Positions 9,153 through 18,176 of a stretch of DNA of 64,000 nt are shown here, piece after piece (positions within the stretch are counted from its first letter, which is position 1; every line of letters begins with the position of its first letter). This DNA is from Marinilongibacter aquaticus (GTDB taxonomy: Bacteria; Bacteroidota; Bacteroidia; Cytophagales; Spirosomataceae). The stretch covers positions 310,001 to 374,000 of the forward strand of contig NZ_CP083757.1 of the NCBI RefSeq assembly GCF_020149935.1, in the 5' to 3' direction. A program made the translations under genes and the position numbers. A model generated the notes under the pieces. The model searched no databases and was not told the origin of the DNA. It saw only the letters and a program-made list of their open reading frames with translations.

Positions 9153-10566
9153 AAGGCAGAAATATCCTCTTGTTTTTGCGGCATCAGCTTTTTTAGTCTG
9201 GTTGATCGTTCGTTTTGTGCTGCGTTTTGATGGCCTATATGGGCAAGATGCCTACGAATATTTCCGCTATGCCAAAGCCCTTAATACTTTTCTAAGTGAA
9301 GGCAAGCCGCCCGGTGATTATTTTTGGCCGCTCTATTATCCCATTTTAGGGGCTCTGTTATCCTTGTTTGTGGCTCCGATATTCGCTCTGCAATGGATTA
9401 GCGTGGGTTCCTTGGTGCTGACGGCCATTTTTGTACACCGAACGATATGCTTGCTCTACGAAGAAAAAAGTACGTCCGGCTTTTATGTGCTGGTCTGCTT
9501 TGTACTTTCTCCAATGGTTTTACGGGCGGGAATGCTCGTGATGTCGGATATGCTGGCCACGCTGTTTGTTTGTTTAAGTGCCTATTCTATCCTTTCCTTT
9601 GATAAAAAGAAACATTTAAAATACTTTTTGGGCTTTATTGTTTTTGCCGTTTCGGCTTCGATGACACGCTATGTTGCTGCGGTAATTGTATGGCCACTGG
9701 GCATTTGGGGCACGTTTAAATTCTTTAAGCATCGAAAGTCGCCGTGGCATTTATTTTGGGCTCTCTTGCTTGGCTTTCTTTTGATTTTGCCGCATTGGCT
9801 TATCCGTAGCCAATCGCCAGTGGCCTTCTTGAAACATCCGGCTTTGTTCAGCTGGTCGGCCGCCAATTTCTTCAGGAGTCAATTTATGGGGACGGATGGG
9901 ACATTTCAATTTAAGTTTATAAACATTATTTACGCATTTGGCGGTTTTTATCACCCAGCCTATTTTGTATTGGGGGCACTTTTTGTCCTGCTCGTTCTTA
10001 TCTTAAAGCAAAAGCTAAATGCATCCATTTATATCCTTTGGATTTCTGCTTTAGTCTATGGGCTTTTTCTTGCCGGGGTTCCCTATCAAAACATGCGTTT
10101 TTTAATCCTCAGTTTTCCACTGATAATTGTCTGTGTTTTCCCTGGTTGGCAGTTTATTCTTGAAAAAACACCTTTTAAGAAAATAGCATTTACCCTGTTC
10201 GTACTCTTGCAGCTGAGCTTGTTTGCTCATGTTATGCAGCCATTATTACACAGAAGCAAACTCGAACAAGCCGTGGTGGCCAAACTGTCGGCTTATCAAG
10301 GGAGCACTTTGTACAGTTTTGATATGGATGTGGCCTTGAAAGGACGTGAACTTCGGTTTGAGTATAAAAATTTATGGGATACGCTGTACACCCAATTTAA
10401 GGTTGGCGATTTTGTCTTGTTTAATCCAATGGGTTTAAAAGACCAATGGCAAGGCAAAAATCCAATGCTCAATTGGGAATATTTAAAAACGAATTATCAA
10501 ATGGAAACCGTGGAGCAAATGCCAGAAGGCTGGACTTTGTTTAAAATAATCTCTATTGAAAATTGA
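9145..10566 (+). CDS. GT-C-type integral membrane glycosyltransferase (GT39/ArnT-like)
   Basis: A 473-residue protein with about ten or more hydrophobic segments spread from residue 6 to about 380, then a soluble C-terminal tail. An acidic motif in the first periplasmic loop (GLYGQDAYEYFRYA) matches the Asp seen in polyprenyl-phosphate-sugar-dependent GT-C enzymes. It would transfer a sugar from a lipid carrier on the outer face of the inner membrane. The longer frame from 9103 overlaps the upstream gene by 50 bases; the ATG at 9145, overlapping by 8, fits better and starts just before the first membrane helix. It could alternatively act as a polymerase, since no clear Wzy is present nearby. 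Confidence 0.75.
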   Translation: MIERQKYPLVFAASAFLVWLIVRFVLRFDGLYGQDAYEYFRYAKALNTFLSEGKPPGDYFWPLYYPILGALLSLFVAPIFALQWISVGSLVLTAIFVHRTICLLYEEKSTSGFYVLVCFVLSPMVLRAGMLVMSDMLATLFVCLSAYSILSFDKKKHLKYFLGFIVFAVSASMTRYVAAVIVWPLGIWGTFKFFKHRKSPWHLFWALLLGFLLILPHWLIRSQSPVAFLKHPALFSWSAANFFRSQFMGTDGTFQFKFINIIYAFGGFYHPAYFVLGALFVLLVLILKQKLNASIYILWISALVYGLFLAGVPYQNMRFLILSFPLIIVCVFPGWQFILEKTPFKKIAFTLFVLLQLSLFAHVMQPLLHRSKLEQAVVAKLSAYQGSTLYSFDMDVALKGRELRFEYKNLWDTLYTQFKVGDFVLFNPMGLKDQWQGKNPMLNWEYLKTNYQMETVEQMPEGWTLFKIISIEN

Positions 10567-11546
10567 TTTGGATTAAAGTAAAATATCGCCTGCGTTTAGC
10601 CTATAGTTCCTTGCTCTTTTGGAGTAGGGGCTATAAACGCACGCTCAAAAATAAGTATGGTGAACGCATTGTATTGTTTCATGGAATTGATGTAGATGGA
10701 CAAACCAAATACAACTCCAGATTTGTATCTGAGGCCTATTTCGAGCAATTCATCCAGTTTTGTGTCAATAATTTCAATGTGCTTTCCTTGGAGGATTATT
10801 ACCAAGGAAAGTTCAAAGCCAACACTTTAAACCTCGTCATAACATTTGACGACGGGTATTTGAACAATTTTGAAAAGGCTGTGCCGATTTTAAAAAAATA
10901 CAATGTACCGGCGAGCTTTTTTGTCACTAGAGGTTTGCGTCAGCCCGAAGTGCTTTGGCCGGATTTTGTGGATTTGTGCAGCTATTATTCAGATAGAACA
11001 GCAATTAAAGCGGGCAATATGCTTTTCGACAAGCAGGGGAAAGCATTTAAGCATGGGAATATTGAATTGAAAAGCTGGTTGACCGGAAAATCCTTTCAAG
11101 AAATTCAAGACATTTTTCAGTTTTTTTCGAATGAATGGCAGGCGATCAAGTCCAAAAAAATTGGAGAATATTGGCAGCTCATGGAAGGTGAACATATTGC
11201 CGATTTGGCCAAAGAAGAGCTGTTTACCATTGGAGTGCACGGAAGCCAACACATTAGCTTGGCGAATGTTTCGTTAGCTGAGGCCGAGAAGGATATTTTG
11301 GACAATAAGATGGCTTTGGAAAAAATACTAGCCCAACCTGTTACGTCTATCGCTTTCCCTTTTGGACATTACAATGCAGATGTGCTCGCAATGTGCCGGG
11401 CAATCGGTTTTGAAAAAATACTGACGGTAGATTATGTCCAAAAAGCGGATCGCCAGATTAATGATTTGAAAAATCGCTTTGTGATCAACCCTTACATTTC
11501 TTTTGAAAAGCAGCTTTACTTTTTACTTAGAGGGAAATACGAATGA
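10563..11546 (+). CDS. Polysaccharide deacetylase family protein (NodB-like)
   Basis: A 327-residue NodB-homology protein expected to remove N- or O-acetyl groups from a sugar. The catalytic motif TFDDGY is at 94-99 (Asp base and metal Asp), and VHGSQH supplies the histidines of motif 2. FPFGHYN near the C-terminal third resembles motif 3. No signal peptide is present, so it probably acts on a cytoplasmic lipid-linked intermediate or is membrane-peripheral. The start codon is TTG, overlapping the upstream stop (TTGA). It overlaps the GNAT gene by 4 bases. Confidence 0.88.
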   Translation: MIWIKVKYRLRLAYSSLLFWSRGYKRTLKNKYGERIVLFHGIDVDGQTKYNSRFVSEAYFEQFIQFCVNNFNVLSLEDYYQGKFKANTLNLVITFDDGYLNNFEKAVPILKKYNVPASFFVTRGLRQPEVLWPDFVDLCSYYSDRTAIKAGNMLFDKQGKAFKHGNIELKSWLTGKSFQEIQDIFQFFSNEWQAIKSKKIGEYWQLMEGEHIADLAKEELFTIGVHGSQHISLANVSLAEAEKDILDNKMALEKILAQPVTSIAFPFGHYNADVLAMCRAIGFEKILTVDYVQKADRQINDLKNRFVINPYISFEKQLYFLLRGKYE

Positions 11547-12469
11547 TACGCTACAAAGACAAATATATTTTAAGAAGGGCGGAAGAAAGGGATTTTCCGG
11601 CACTTGTGCAGATGTATACCGAGGTGTTTGATAAAAGGGTTAGTTTGGATTACTTCAAACGCAAATACGATACGGAATATCTGAGAGTAAAGAATCTGTC
11701 GGCGATTGCCCTTTATAATGAGACGCCAGTAGCGTATTACGGAATTTTACCCCAAAAGTTTAGGAGAGGAAATGAAGAAGTGTTGCTTGCCCAACTTTGC
11801 GATAATATCACATTGCCCGCACACCAACGGCAAGGCCTGAATTCACGCTTGGCAGAATTGACCTTTGAAATTATGAAGACTGAAGGTATTGGAATGGCCT
11901 ATGCCCTGCCCAATGAAAGCTCTTTTCCTGCAATTCTTAAAATGAACTGGGGGCAAAGAGGACGATTCAGCCGCTTCCATTTTGCTGTTCGCACATTGCC
12001 TTTAGCCAAGGTGTTGAACAGGTTGAACTGGAACGCAGTCTACGACTTGTTCTTCGAAAAAGGGCACGAAACACAATTTTTAAGATGTTTCGCTGCGTCG
12101 GATAAACATTGGAAACAGGCCGTTTCATCGCCTTTCTTGGCGTATAAAAATAAGATGCACGGCCATTATTTTGTTCGGTATTCTGATTGCACTTTCTGGA
12201 TAAAAATTGAGTCCATTATGCATGTGGGCTTGTGCAGCCTTGGCAACAAGGAATCGTTGGGCAAAGCCTTGAGAAAATTGAAACGCAAAGCGGCTCTTTT
12301 GGGTATAAATGAGATATTGTTTCAAGTAGACCCAAATTCGGATGAATATCAAAAATTAGGGGCTTTCGCCGAGTCAAAGCCCTCGTGGCCTTTGGTTTAT
12401 AAAAAAATCGATTACGGTCTGGAGATAGAAGATTTTGTGTTTACACTCGCCGATTTGGATACTTTTTAG
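11543..12469 (+). CDS. GNAT family N-acetyltransferase
   Basis: A 308-residue protein with a GNAT core in the first 150 residues: QLCDNITLPAHQRQGLNSRL shows beta-4 followed by a Q/R-x-x-G-type acetyl-CoA pyrophosphate loop. The C-terminal half has a second GNAT-like half, as in Eis- or FemX-like proteins. Coming directly after a deacetylase, a simple idea is deacetylation followed by acylation of an amino sugar; this is inference. It is coupled to the deacetylase gene by a four-base overlap. Confidence 0.78.
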   Translation: MIRYKDKYILRRAEERDFPALVQMYTEVFDKRVSLDYFKRKYDTEYLRVKNLSAIALYNETPVAYYGILPQKFRRGNEEVLLAQLCDNITLPAHQRQGLNSRLAELTFEIMKTEGIGMAYALPNESSFPAILKMNWGQRGRFSRFHFAVRTLPLAKVLNRLNWNAVYDLFFEKGHETQFLRCFAASDKHWKQAVSSPFLAYKNKMHGHYFVRYSDCTFWIKIESIMHVGLCSLGNKESLGKALRKLKRKAALLGINEILFQVDPNSDEYQKLGAFAESKPSWPLVYKKIDYGLEIEDFVFTLADLDTF

Positions 12470-12492
12470 GCCCAATCAAACTAGCTTTTGTC

Positions 12493-13554
12493 ATGAATAA
12501 ATTGAAACATATTGTATTTCTTACGCCAGGTTTTGCCGCATCTGAAAAAGATACTGTGACGATTCCTGCAATGCAATTGTTTCTTGAACAATTACTTGCT
12601 GAATTGCCTGAAGACACGGCCTGCTCCTTGATTACTTTTCAGTATCCCTATCAGGATGAAACGTATTGCTACAAAGGAATAAAGGTTTATCCGCTGAACG
12701 GGCAAAATATGGTTTTAAAAAAGCTTGGAGTTTGGTGGCGAGCAATGTTTTTGCTCAACAAACTGCATAAGGAAAATCCCATTTCTGCTTTGCATTCCTT
12801 TTGGTTGGGAGAATGTGCTTTGATGGCTTCTGTTTTTGGCAATTGGAAAAAACTTCCTCATGTGATTTCGGCCATGGGGCAAGATGTGTTGAAGGAAAAT
12901 TGGTTTTATCCGCGAATGATTTTGAAAAGCAGAATCGTGACCTTATCGCAGATTCAAAGAGAAATGCTATTGCAGAATTTTGGGCTGGATTCGCAAATTG
13001 TGCCCATGGTAATGAAAAAAAGTATTGACCTGAAAAGTAATGAGGGACCAAGAATGGTGGATATTTTGGCCGTGGGTTCATTGAATACGGTAAAAAACTA
13101 TCCTGTTTTTCTAGCGTTAGTGGAGACCATTGCGGCAGAAAAACCCAACCTTTGTGTCGAGATTATTGGAGAAGGAGATCAAAGACAAGAGATTGAGCGG
13201 GGAATAAAGCAAAGGAATTTAGCGGAAACTGTGCATTTACGAGGAAGCATGCCCAGGTCGCAAGTGCTCGCAAGAATGACGGAGTCGAAAATACTTCTTC
13301 ATCCGAGCCATCATGAAGCTCTGGGCTTGGTTTTTTTAGAGGCACTGGCTGCGGGAATGCATATTGTTTCTTTTGCTGTGGGTATTTCCAAAGACATTCA
13401 GACAGAGAATTGGGATGTCTGTTACACAAAAGAAGAAATGATTCGGAAATGCTTGGCTCGTCTGGAAAATGACAGGCCCTATAAATCTTTTGCATGGGAA
13501 GGAGCAGACCAATGCATCCAATCTTATATCCAGTTTTATGAATCGGCTGTATAA
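12493..13554 (+). CDS. Glycosyltransferase family 4
   Basis: A 353-residue GT-B-fold enzyme. The C-terminal donor domain shows AVGSLNTVKNYPVFL and the nucleotide-sugar site with HPSHHEALGLVFLEALAAG, including the conserved glutamates. Its last residues read SYIQFYESAV. A shorter version of this ending, RYIQFYKSVV, is found again at 15488-15526 with the surrounding DNA, so this 3' end has been duplicated in the cluster. It overlaps the flippase start at 13538 by 17 bases. Sugar specificity is unknown. Confidence 0.87.
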   Translation: MNKLKHIVFLTPGFAASEKDTVTIPAMQLFLEQLLAELPEDTACSLITFQYPYQDETYCYKGIKVYPLNGQNMVLKKLGVWWRAMFLLNKLHKENPISALHSFWLGECALMASVFGNWKKLPHVISAMGQDVLKENWFYPRMILKSRIVTLSQIQREMLLQNFGLDSQIVPMVMKKSIDLKSNEGPRMVDILAVGSLNTVKNYPVFLALVETIAAEKPNLCVEIIGEGDQRQEIERGIKQRNLAETVHLRGSMPRSQVLARMTESKILLHPSHHEALGLVFLEALAAGMHIVSFAVGISKDIQTENWDVCYTKEEMIRKCLARLENDRPYKSFAWEGADQCIQSYIQFYESAV

Positions 13555-13555
13555 T
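13525..13555 (+). repeat. Copy 1 of a 31-base near-repeat (GT4 end/flippase start)
   Basis: 28 of 31 bases match the copy at 15497-15527. This copy spans the functional GT4 stop and the flippase start codon. Confidence 0.85.
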
Positions 13556-14716
13556 ATAGTATTAAATCTGGCTCGGAGTGTGCTGCCCGCAGTGAGCAAC
13601 TTTGGTCTTGCTTATTTGGGCATCAAATACCTTGGACAAGAAAGTTGGGGAGCTTTTTTGAGCATACTGCTTTGGGTAAACTTGGCCGTTTTTGTTGCCG
13701 ATTTTGGCAACAAAGATTATCTAATCAGAAAATACAGTACAGATCCTTCAAAAGTCAGCAGTTTCTACTATCAAAGTTTATTTAGTCGCCTGCCACTGCT
13801 TTCTTTTTCCTTTGCCCTTTTCCTTTTTTTCGAGCCATTTACTGCTTTGCTCGGTTTTATTTTGGTTGTGTTTATTTTTTTATTCCAGAGCCTAAATAGT
13901 TTGGTTTTATTCTACAGGTCCTTTTTGTTCCAAATCCTTTCGGAATTCATAAGTTTTTTGGGGATCGCCGCCTTGTTTCATTTTCAACAAGATTTTGATG
14001 TCAATGCCCTACTTTTGCTCTATATTTTTGCATATTTTGCGAAAAGCACTCTAGTTATTTTCAGTTTAAAATCCCTTTGGCCTTTAAAGGGGATTCAGTT
14101 TTCCATTCGTGAGCTTCGCAGCATGTTTCCCTTTTTTTTGATCGGTTTGAGCGGTTTTTTAGCCTCGAAAATAGATGTTTATCTGGTTTCAATTTATTTG
14201 TCGCCTTCGGCTCTCTCAGAATATCAGATTTTTCTCATGGCTTTTACCATGGTTCAGGCCCTGCCTGCTATGGCCGTTTATCCCTTTCTCAAGCATGTGT
14301 ATAGGCTCAATTCGGATGTATTTTCGAAAATCAACCGTCTTCTTTTTCTATTTGCATGGCCAACGGTAGCAATAGCTTCATTGGGAATATGGACCTTGCT
14401 GCATTTGTTTTTAAAGTTGAACATTCCGAATTTGTATTATTTGGGCGGTGCTCTTTATGCATTGCCTTCTTATTTTTTCATTTTGGATATATTTTCTCTG
14501 TACAAGGAAAAGATGGAGAAGAAGGTTGTGAAAGTGAATTTCTTGGCGGTATTGGTCAATTTTGTTTTTTTGCTGTTTTTAATTCCTCACTGGGGGCTCG
14601 ATGGCGTACTGTTTGGCTCAATTCTGACACAGTTTTTAATTCTAATCTCTTATAAATTGTTGAATGCCCACAAAACTATTACACCCTTTAAGGGAAAATC
14701 CTTGTTTGGTTTCTGA
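13538..14716 (+). CDS. Wzx-like polysaccharide flippase (MOP/PST superfamily)
   Basis: A 392-residue, very hydrophobic protein with about ten to twelve membrane helices, typical of lipid-linked oligosaccharide flippases that move undecaprenyl-linked units across the inner membrane. The start MNRLYN at 13538 overlaps the GT4 stop by 17 bases; a longer frame from 13469 would overlap by 86 and is unlikely. By eye the gene is T-rich compared with its neighbours, partly because of its many Phe and Leu codons. The cluster also encodes a Wzm/Wzt ABC exporter, so two export routes coexist. The first residues (NRLYNV) reappear in the remnant near 15510-15530. Confidence 0.82.
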   Translation: MNRLYNIVLNLARSVLPAVSNFGLAYLGIKYLGQESWGAFLSILLWVNLAVFVADFGNKDYLIRKYSTDPSKVSSFYYQSLFSRLPLLSFSFALFLFFEPFTALLGFILVVFIFLFQSLNSLVLFYRSFLFQILSEFISFLGIAALFHFQQDFDVNALLLLYIFAYFAKSTLVIFSLKSLWPLKGIQFSIRELRSMFPFFLIGLSGFLASKIDVYLVSIYLSPSALSEYQIFLMAFTMVQALPAMAVYPFLKHVYRLNSDVFSKINRLLFLFAWPTVAIASLGIWTLLHLFLKLNIPNLYYLGGALYALPSYFFILDIFSLYKEKMEKKVVKVNFLAVLVNFVFLLFLIPHWGLDGVLFGSILTQFLILISYKLLNAHKTITPFKGKSLFGF

Positions 14717-15491
14717 GCTAAATGAGTTCTATGATGCCAAAGGTTATTATAGGATTTTAAGCAAAGAGGACGAAGGTCGTTTGGAGCACTTTCTTCAAAG
14801 TTTCGCGTCCTTTCAAAGCCACTCACCAATGGCTATTCCGGCGGCCGAAATCTACGATGGGCTGCCCTTCTCGATGCATACGGCATTGTGGAAAGAAAGG
14901 CAAAGTGATGTGAAATTGCTAAGGAAATTTGTGGATAGGGGCAAAAAACTGAAAATATTGGATGTGGGTGCAACCAACCTTTGGCTCAGTAATTATTTGA
15001 CCAAGCTCGGACATGAAGTGGTAGCCGTTGATATTTTTTCGGATTCGCAAAATGGATTGTCTGCATATAAAATGTACAATACGCATTTCTTGTGCTTACA
15101 GATGTTGCCGCATGAAATAGACCGAATCAAGGAACAGTTTGACCTTATCGTATTCAATCGATGCTGGCCTTATGTTTTTCAAAGGGTAGAAACGCTAAAA
15201 AATGCCAAACAAATGTTGAATGAAAAGGGAGCTTTGGTACTGACGGGCTTGCCTGTATTGAAAGACGCCGGACGTATTTTAGCCTTTCGGAAAAGCTTGG
15301 ACGATTTGTTTTTGAAGAAATATGGAGTCTCTCTGTTTTTTTATCCTCAAAAAGGATTTTTGGAATACAACGATCTCGAAGAATTGAAATCTTTGGGATT
15401 TCAAATGAAAGCAAACTATCCATATCAGTGGTTTTATAAATATCTCTTTCGGAAAAGAACAAGACTTTTTAGCGGGGTCTATTTAAAATGA
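14664..15491 (+). CDS. Class I SAM-dependent methyltransferase
   Basis: A 275-residue methyltransferase with motif I ILDVGATNLWLS at about 98-109 (Gly-x-Thr rather than the common GxGxG), AVDIF after strand 2, and FDLIVFNRCW at strand 4. About 95 residues precede the core. It overlaps the flippase by 53 bases, a long overlap that may mean a later true start. Immediately after its stop comes a remnant of a GT4 end and flippase start, which suggests that the flippase and this methyltransferase arrived or were duplicated as one unit. Confidence 0.78.
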   Translation: MPTKLLHPLRENPCLVSELNEFYDAKGYYRILSKEDEGRLEHFLQSFASFQSHSPMAIPAAEIYDGLPFSMHTALWKERQSDVKLLRKFVDRGKKLKILDVGATNLWLSNYLTKLGHEVVAVDIFSDSQNGLSAYKMYNTHFLCLQMLPHEIDRIKEQFDLIVFNRCWPYVFQRVETLKNAKQMLNEKGALVLTGLPVLKDAGRILAFRKSLDDLFLKKYGVSLFFYPQKGFLEYNDLEELKSLGFQMKANYPYQWFYKYLFRKRTRLFSGVYLK

Positions 15492-15541
15492 AACGCTATA
15501 TCCAGTTTTACAAATCGGTTGTATAATGTTGCAAGCGGGAC
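15488..15541 (+). pseudogene. Remnant of a GT4 C-terminus and flippase N-terminus
   Basis: One frame at 15488-15526 reads RYIQFYKSVV-stop, matching the GT4 ending SYIQFYESAV-stop at 13554. The overlapping frame reads TNRLYNVAS, matching the flippase start MNRLYNIVL. Both overlapping reading frames are therefore preserved in the same relative position, so this is a remnant of a gene junction and not a chance similarity of bases. Confidence 0.65.
15497..15527 (+). repeat. Copy 2 of the 31-base near-repeat
   Basis: 28 of 31 bases match 13525-13555. Together the copies bracket the flippase and methyltransferase genes, in direct orientation, 1972 bases apart. Confidence 0.85.
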
Positions 15542-15547
15542 TCTAAT

Positions 15548-16657
15548 TTGAACCTTTTTTCGTATTTTAAACCTGCCATGATAAATAAAGTAGCCCGAAA
15601 AGTAAATAAGAAATACCTGCCTCAAAAGTATTTTTTTAATCCAGAAGGGATAGTCCTTGGCGTAAATAATGCATGTAATTTGCACTGCAAAATGTGTGAT
15701 GTCGGGACAAAAAATAAAGAAACAAACTTTTCTCAAAATCTAATTGGAGCTCGGCCGCTGCATATGCCTTTGGAGTTGATCAAAAAGATAATCGATCAAT
15801 CTGCGTTTTACTTTCCAAAAGTAAAATTAGGTTATGCGTTTACGGAGCCCCTGATTTACAAATATTTGGAAGAGTCACTTTGGTATTCCAAGAGAAAAGG
15901 TATTGAAACGAATATTACGACCAACGCTTTAACACTGAAACAGCATGCCAAAACTATTGTGGATGCAGGGGTTGAAGAATTGTTCGTATCTCTTGACGGC
16001 ATTGAAGATGTTCATAATCGCATTCGTGGAAATAATAGGTCGTTTCAACGGGCTCTTGAAGGCCTTGATGAAATTTTCGTGTTGGACAAAACAAAAAAGG
16101 TGTCCATTTTTTGCGTAATCACCGAATGGAATATTGAGACAATGTTTGATTTTGTGGAATATTTTAAAGATTTTCCCCTAAAGCAAATTGGCTTTATGCA
16201 CCCAAACTTTACGTCGCAATACACCGCCGACTATCACAATGCTATTTGGGGCAATCTCTATCCTGCAACGGCTTCCAATGTATTTGAGACAAATCTACAG
16301 GATTATGATAAGAACAGGCTTTGGGACGAAATTTTGAAGATACAGAATAAAAAATATCCCTTTCGAGTAAGTTTTTCTCCCCACCTCGAAAGCAAGGAAA
16401 AATTATTCGAGTACTACGAAAAGCCGGGGGTATTAATCGGGAGAGGGTGTAACGATATATTTCGGAATATAATGATAAAAGCAGATGGAAACGTCATCCC
16501 GGCTCATGGCAGATGTTTTAATCTGACTATTGGCAATATCTATGAGCAAAATTTGAAAAGAATCTGGAATTCAAAAGTATTATCCGATTTGAGAAAAAAT
16601 TTGTCCAATTCTGGCGGTCTCTTTCCCGCCTGTAGCAGATGTTGTAGTGCATTTTGA
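15548..16657 (+). CDS. Radical SAM protein with SPASM-like C-terminal cysteines
   Basis: A 369-residue radical SAM enzyme with cluster ligands C43, C47 and C50 (CNLHCKMC). The C-terminal part contains RGC, GRC and a closing CSRCC, the spacing expected of a SPASM or twitch auxiliary Fe-S site. SPASM enzymes usually modify peptides, though sugar-modifying and dehydrogenase members are known. No precursor peptide was found next to it. The TTG at 15548 gives MNLFSYFKPA; an ATG at 15578 is an alternative start. It lies after the remnant and just before the third B12-type radical SAM gene. Confidence 0.82.
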   Translation: MNLFSYFKPAMINKVARKVNKKYLPQKYFFNPEGIVLGVNNACNLHCKMCDVGTKNKETNFSQNLIGARPLHMPLELIKKIIDQSAFYFPKVKLGYAFTEPLIYKYLEESLWYSKRKGIETNITTNALTLKQHAKTIVDAGVEELFVSLDGIEDVHNRIRGNNRSFQRALEGLDEIFVLDKTKKVSIFCVITEWNIETMFDFVEYFKDFPLKQIGFMHPNFTSQYTADYHNAIWGNLYPATASNVFETNLQDYDKNRLWDEILKIQNKKYPFRVSFSPHLESKEKLFEYYEKPGVLIGRGCNDIFRNIMIKADGNVIPAHGRCFNLTIGNIYEQNLKRIWNSKVLSDLRKNLSNSGGLFPACSRCCSAF

Positions 16658-16658
16658 T

Positions 16659-18176
16659 ATGAATAAAGTTTTGATATTTAACCCCAAAAGTGCCAACGGA
16701 AAGCACCGAATCCCTAATTCGATTTTACAGGTTGGAGCTTCTATTCATGGCAAATTCCCATATGTATTTGTGGATGGAAATTTAGAAAAAGACCCTTGGG
16801 CAACAATTCAAAAGTATTTTGATACGGGCCAATTCAAATATTTCTGTTCCACCGTAATGCCCGGCCCACAACTGAAACAGGCCGTCCCTTTTTCGAAGCG
16901 AATAAAGGCAAGTTATCCGCAAAGTCGAGTGATTTGGGGAGGCTATTTTGCTTCAAATCAATACAAGGTCAGCATTTTGTCGCCCTATGTAGATTTTGTG
17001 ATCAATGGTCCCGGAGATAAGGCTTTTCCTGATTTGTTGAGTTTTTTGGAAGGAGGAAGAGAAAAAGAATTGACCGAAATAAAAAACCTTATTTACCTGG
17101 ATAATGAAGGGCAAATTGTAAAAACGAAAAAGGAAGAATTGCTGGATCAGGACAGTCTGCCCGATTTCCCGTATCGACATCTTGAGTCGTTTTACGATTT
17201 ACGAAAATATTTAGGCAATACTTTTTTAGGTAAAAGAACCTTTTCATACCATTCAAGTTTTGGTTGCCCTTTTACGTGTTCTTTTTGTGCGGTCGTACCT
17301 ATTTACAATGCCCGCTGGAAAGGCAAATCGGCTGCAAAGGTTTATGCCGATATTCAATATTTTAAAGAGCGTTATCACATTGATGCCGTTGAATTTCACG
17401 ATAACAACTTTTTCACCTCCCGAAAACGGGTGGTAGAATTTGCCCGTTTGGTAAAAAACGACAAGATTTCTTGGTGGGGAGAAGGACGTATCGATACAAT
17501 CAATCAGTACTCCGACGAGGATTTGAAACTGATCAAAGAGGCCGGTTGCAAAATGATTTTTCTAGGTGCGGAAACGGGAAATGATGAGGTGCTGAAGCAA
17601 ATGGATAAGGGTGGAACGCAATCAGGGCAAATGATTAAGGATTTTGCGGCAAGAATGGGAAGAATTGGAATTATTCCCGAATTCTCTTTTGTCTTGGGCA
17701 TGCCCGCAGATACTCCAGAGGCAGTTATGGCACAAATTGATGCGGATATCGAGTTTATTAAGGCCATCAAGGCCATCAACCCCAACAGTGAGATTATTTT
17801 GTATTTGTACAGTCCGGTAGCCACGGAGGGATCGGAATTGTACGAGCAAATTCAACAGGCTGGGTTTGCCTTCCCGAAAGTCTTGGAAGATTGGCTCGAT
17901 CCCGCTTGGGAAAATTTCGATTTAAGGAAAAATCCACTCACGCCATGGTTAGAACCTGCAATGGTGGATAAGATTAAGAATTTTGAAACTGTTTTGAACG
18001 GATATTATCCCACAGTTTCCGATTATCGCATTAAGGGAGTGAAGAAAAGTGTGCTGCGTGCACTTGCTTCACTACGCTATAAAACAGGGATTTATCGCTA
18101 TCCATACGAGATCAAATTGCTGCATAAAATCTGGAAATACCGTCAACCCGAAATCGAAGGTTTTTACGCCGAATGA
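16659..18176 (+). CDS. B12-binding-type radical SAM enzyme (third of three)
   Basis: A 505-residue enzyme with an N-terminal B12-binding-type domain (GGYFASNQ, NGPGDKAF) and a radical SAM core with C203, C207 and C210 (CPFTCSFC), followed by GAETGN. It lacks the KPYPPLG N-terminus of the other two and so belongs to a different subgroup. The ATG at 16659 is chosen over a GTG at 16647 that overlaps the upstream gene. A nine-base tandem (AAGGCCATC twice, near 17761) yields IKAIKAI. It overlaps the next methyltransferase by 4 bases, the third radical SAM-methyltransferase coupling here. Confidence 0.84.
   Translation: MNKVLIFNPKSANGKHRIPNSILQVGASIHGKFPYVFVDGNLEKDPWATIQKYFDTGQFKYFCSTVMPGPQLKQAVPFSKRIKASYPQSRVIWGGYFASNQYKVSILSPYVDFVINGPGDKAFPDLLSFLEGGREKELTEIKNLIYLDNEGQIVKTKKEELLDQDSLPDFPYRHLESFYDLRKYLGNTFLGKRTFSYHSSFGCPFTCSFCAVVPIYNARWKGKSAAKVYADIQYFKERYHIDAVEFHDNNFFTSRKRVVEFARLVKNDKISWWGEGRIDTINQYSDEDLKLIKEAGCKMIFLGAETGNDEVLKQMDKGGTQSGQMIKDFAARMGRIGIIPEFSFVLGMPADTPEAVMAQIDADIEFIKAIKAINPNSEIILYLYSPVATEGSELYEQIQQAGFAFPKVLEDWLDPAWENFDLRKNPLTPWLEPAMVDKIKNFETVLNGYYPTVSDYRIKGVKKSVLRALASLRYKTGIYRYPYEIKLLHKIWKYRQPEIEGFYAE

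Noticed and set aside
17761-17781. Tandem AAGGCCATC repeat
   Set aside because: Only two copies, in frame within a conserved enzyme; probably chance or a harmless slip.
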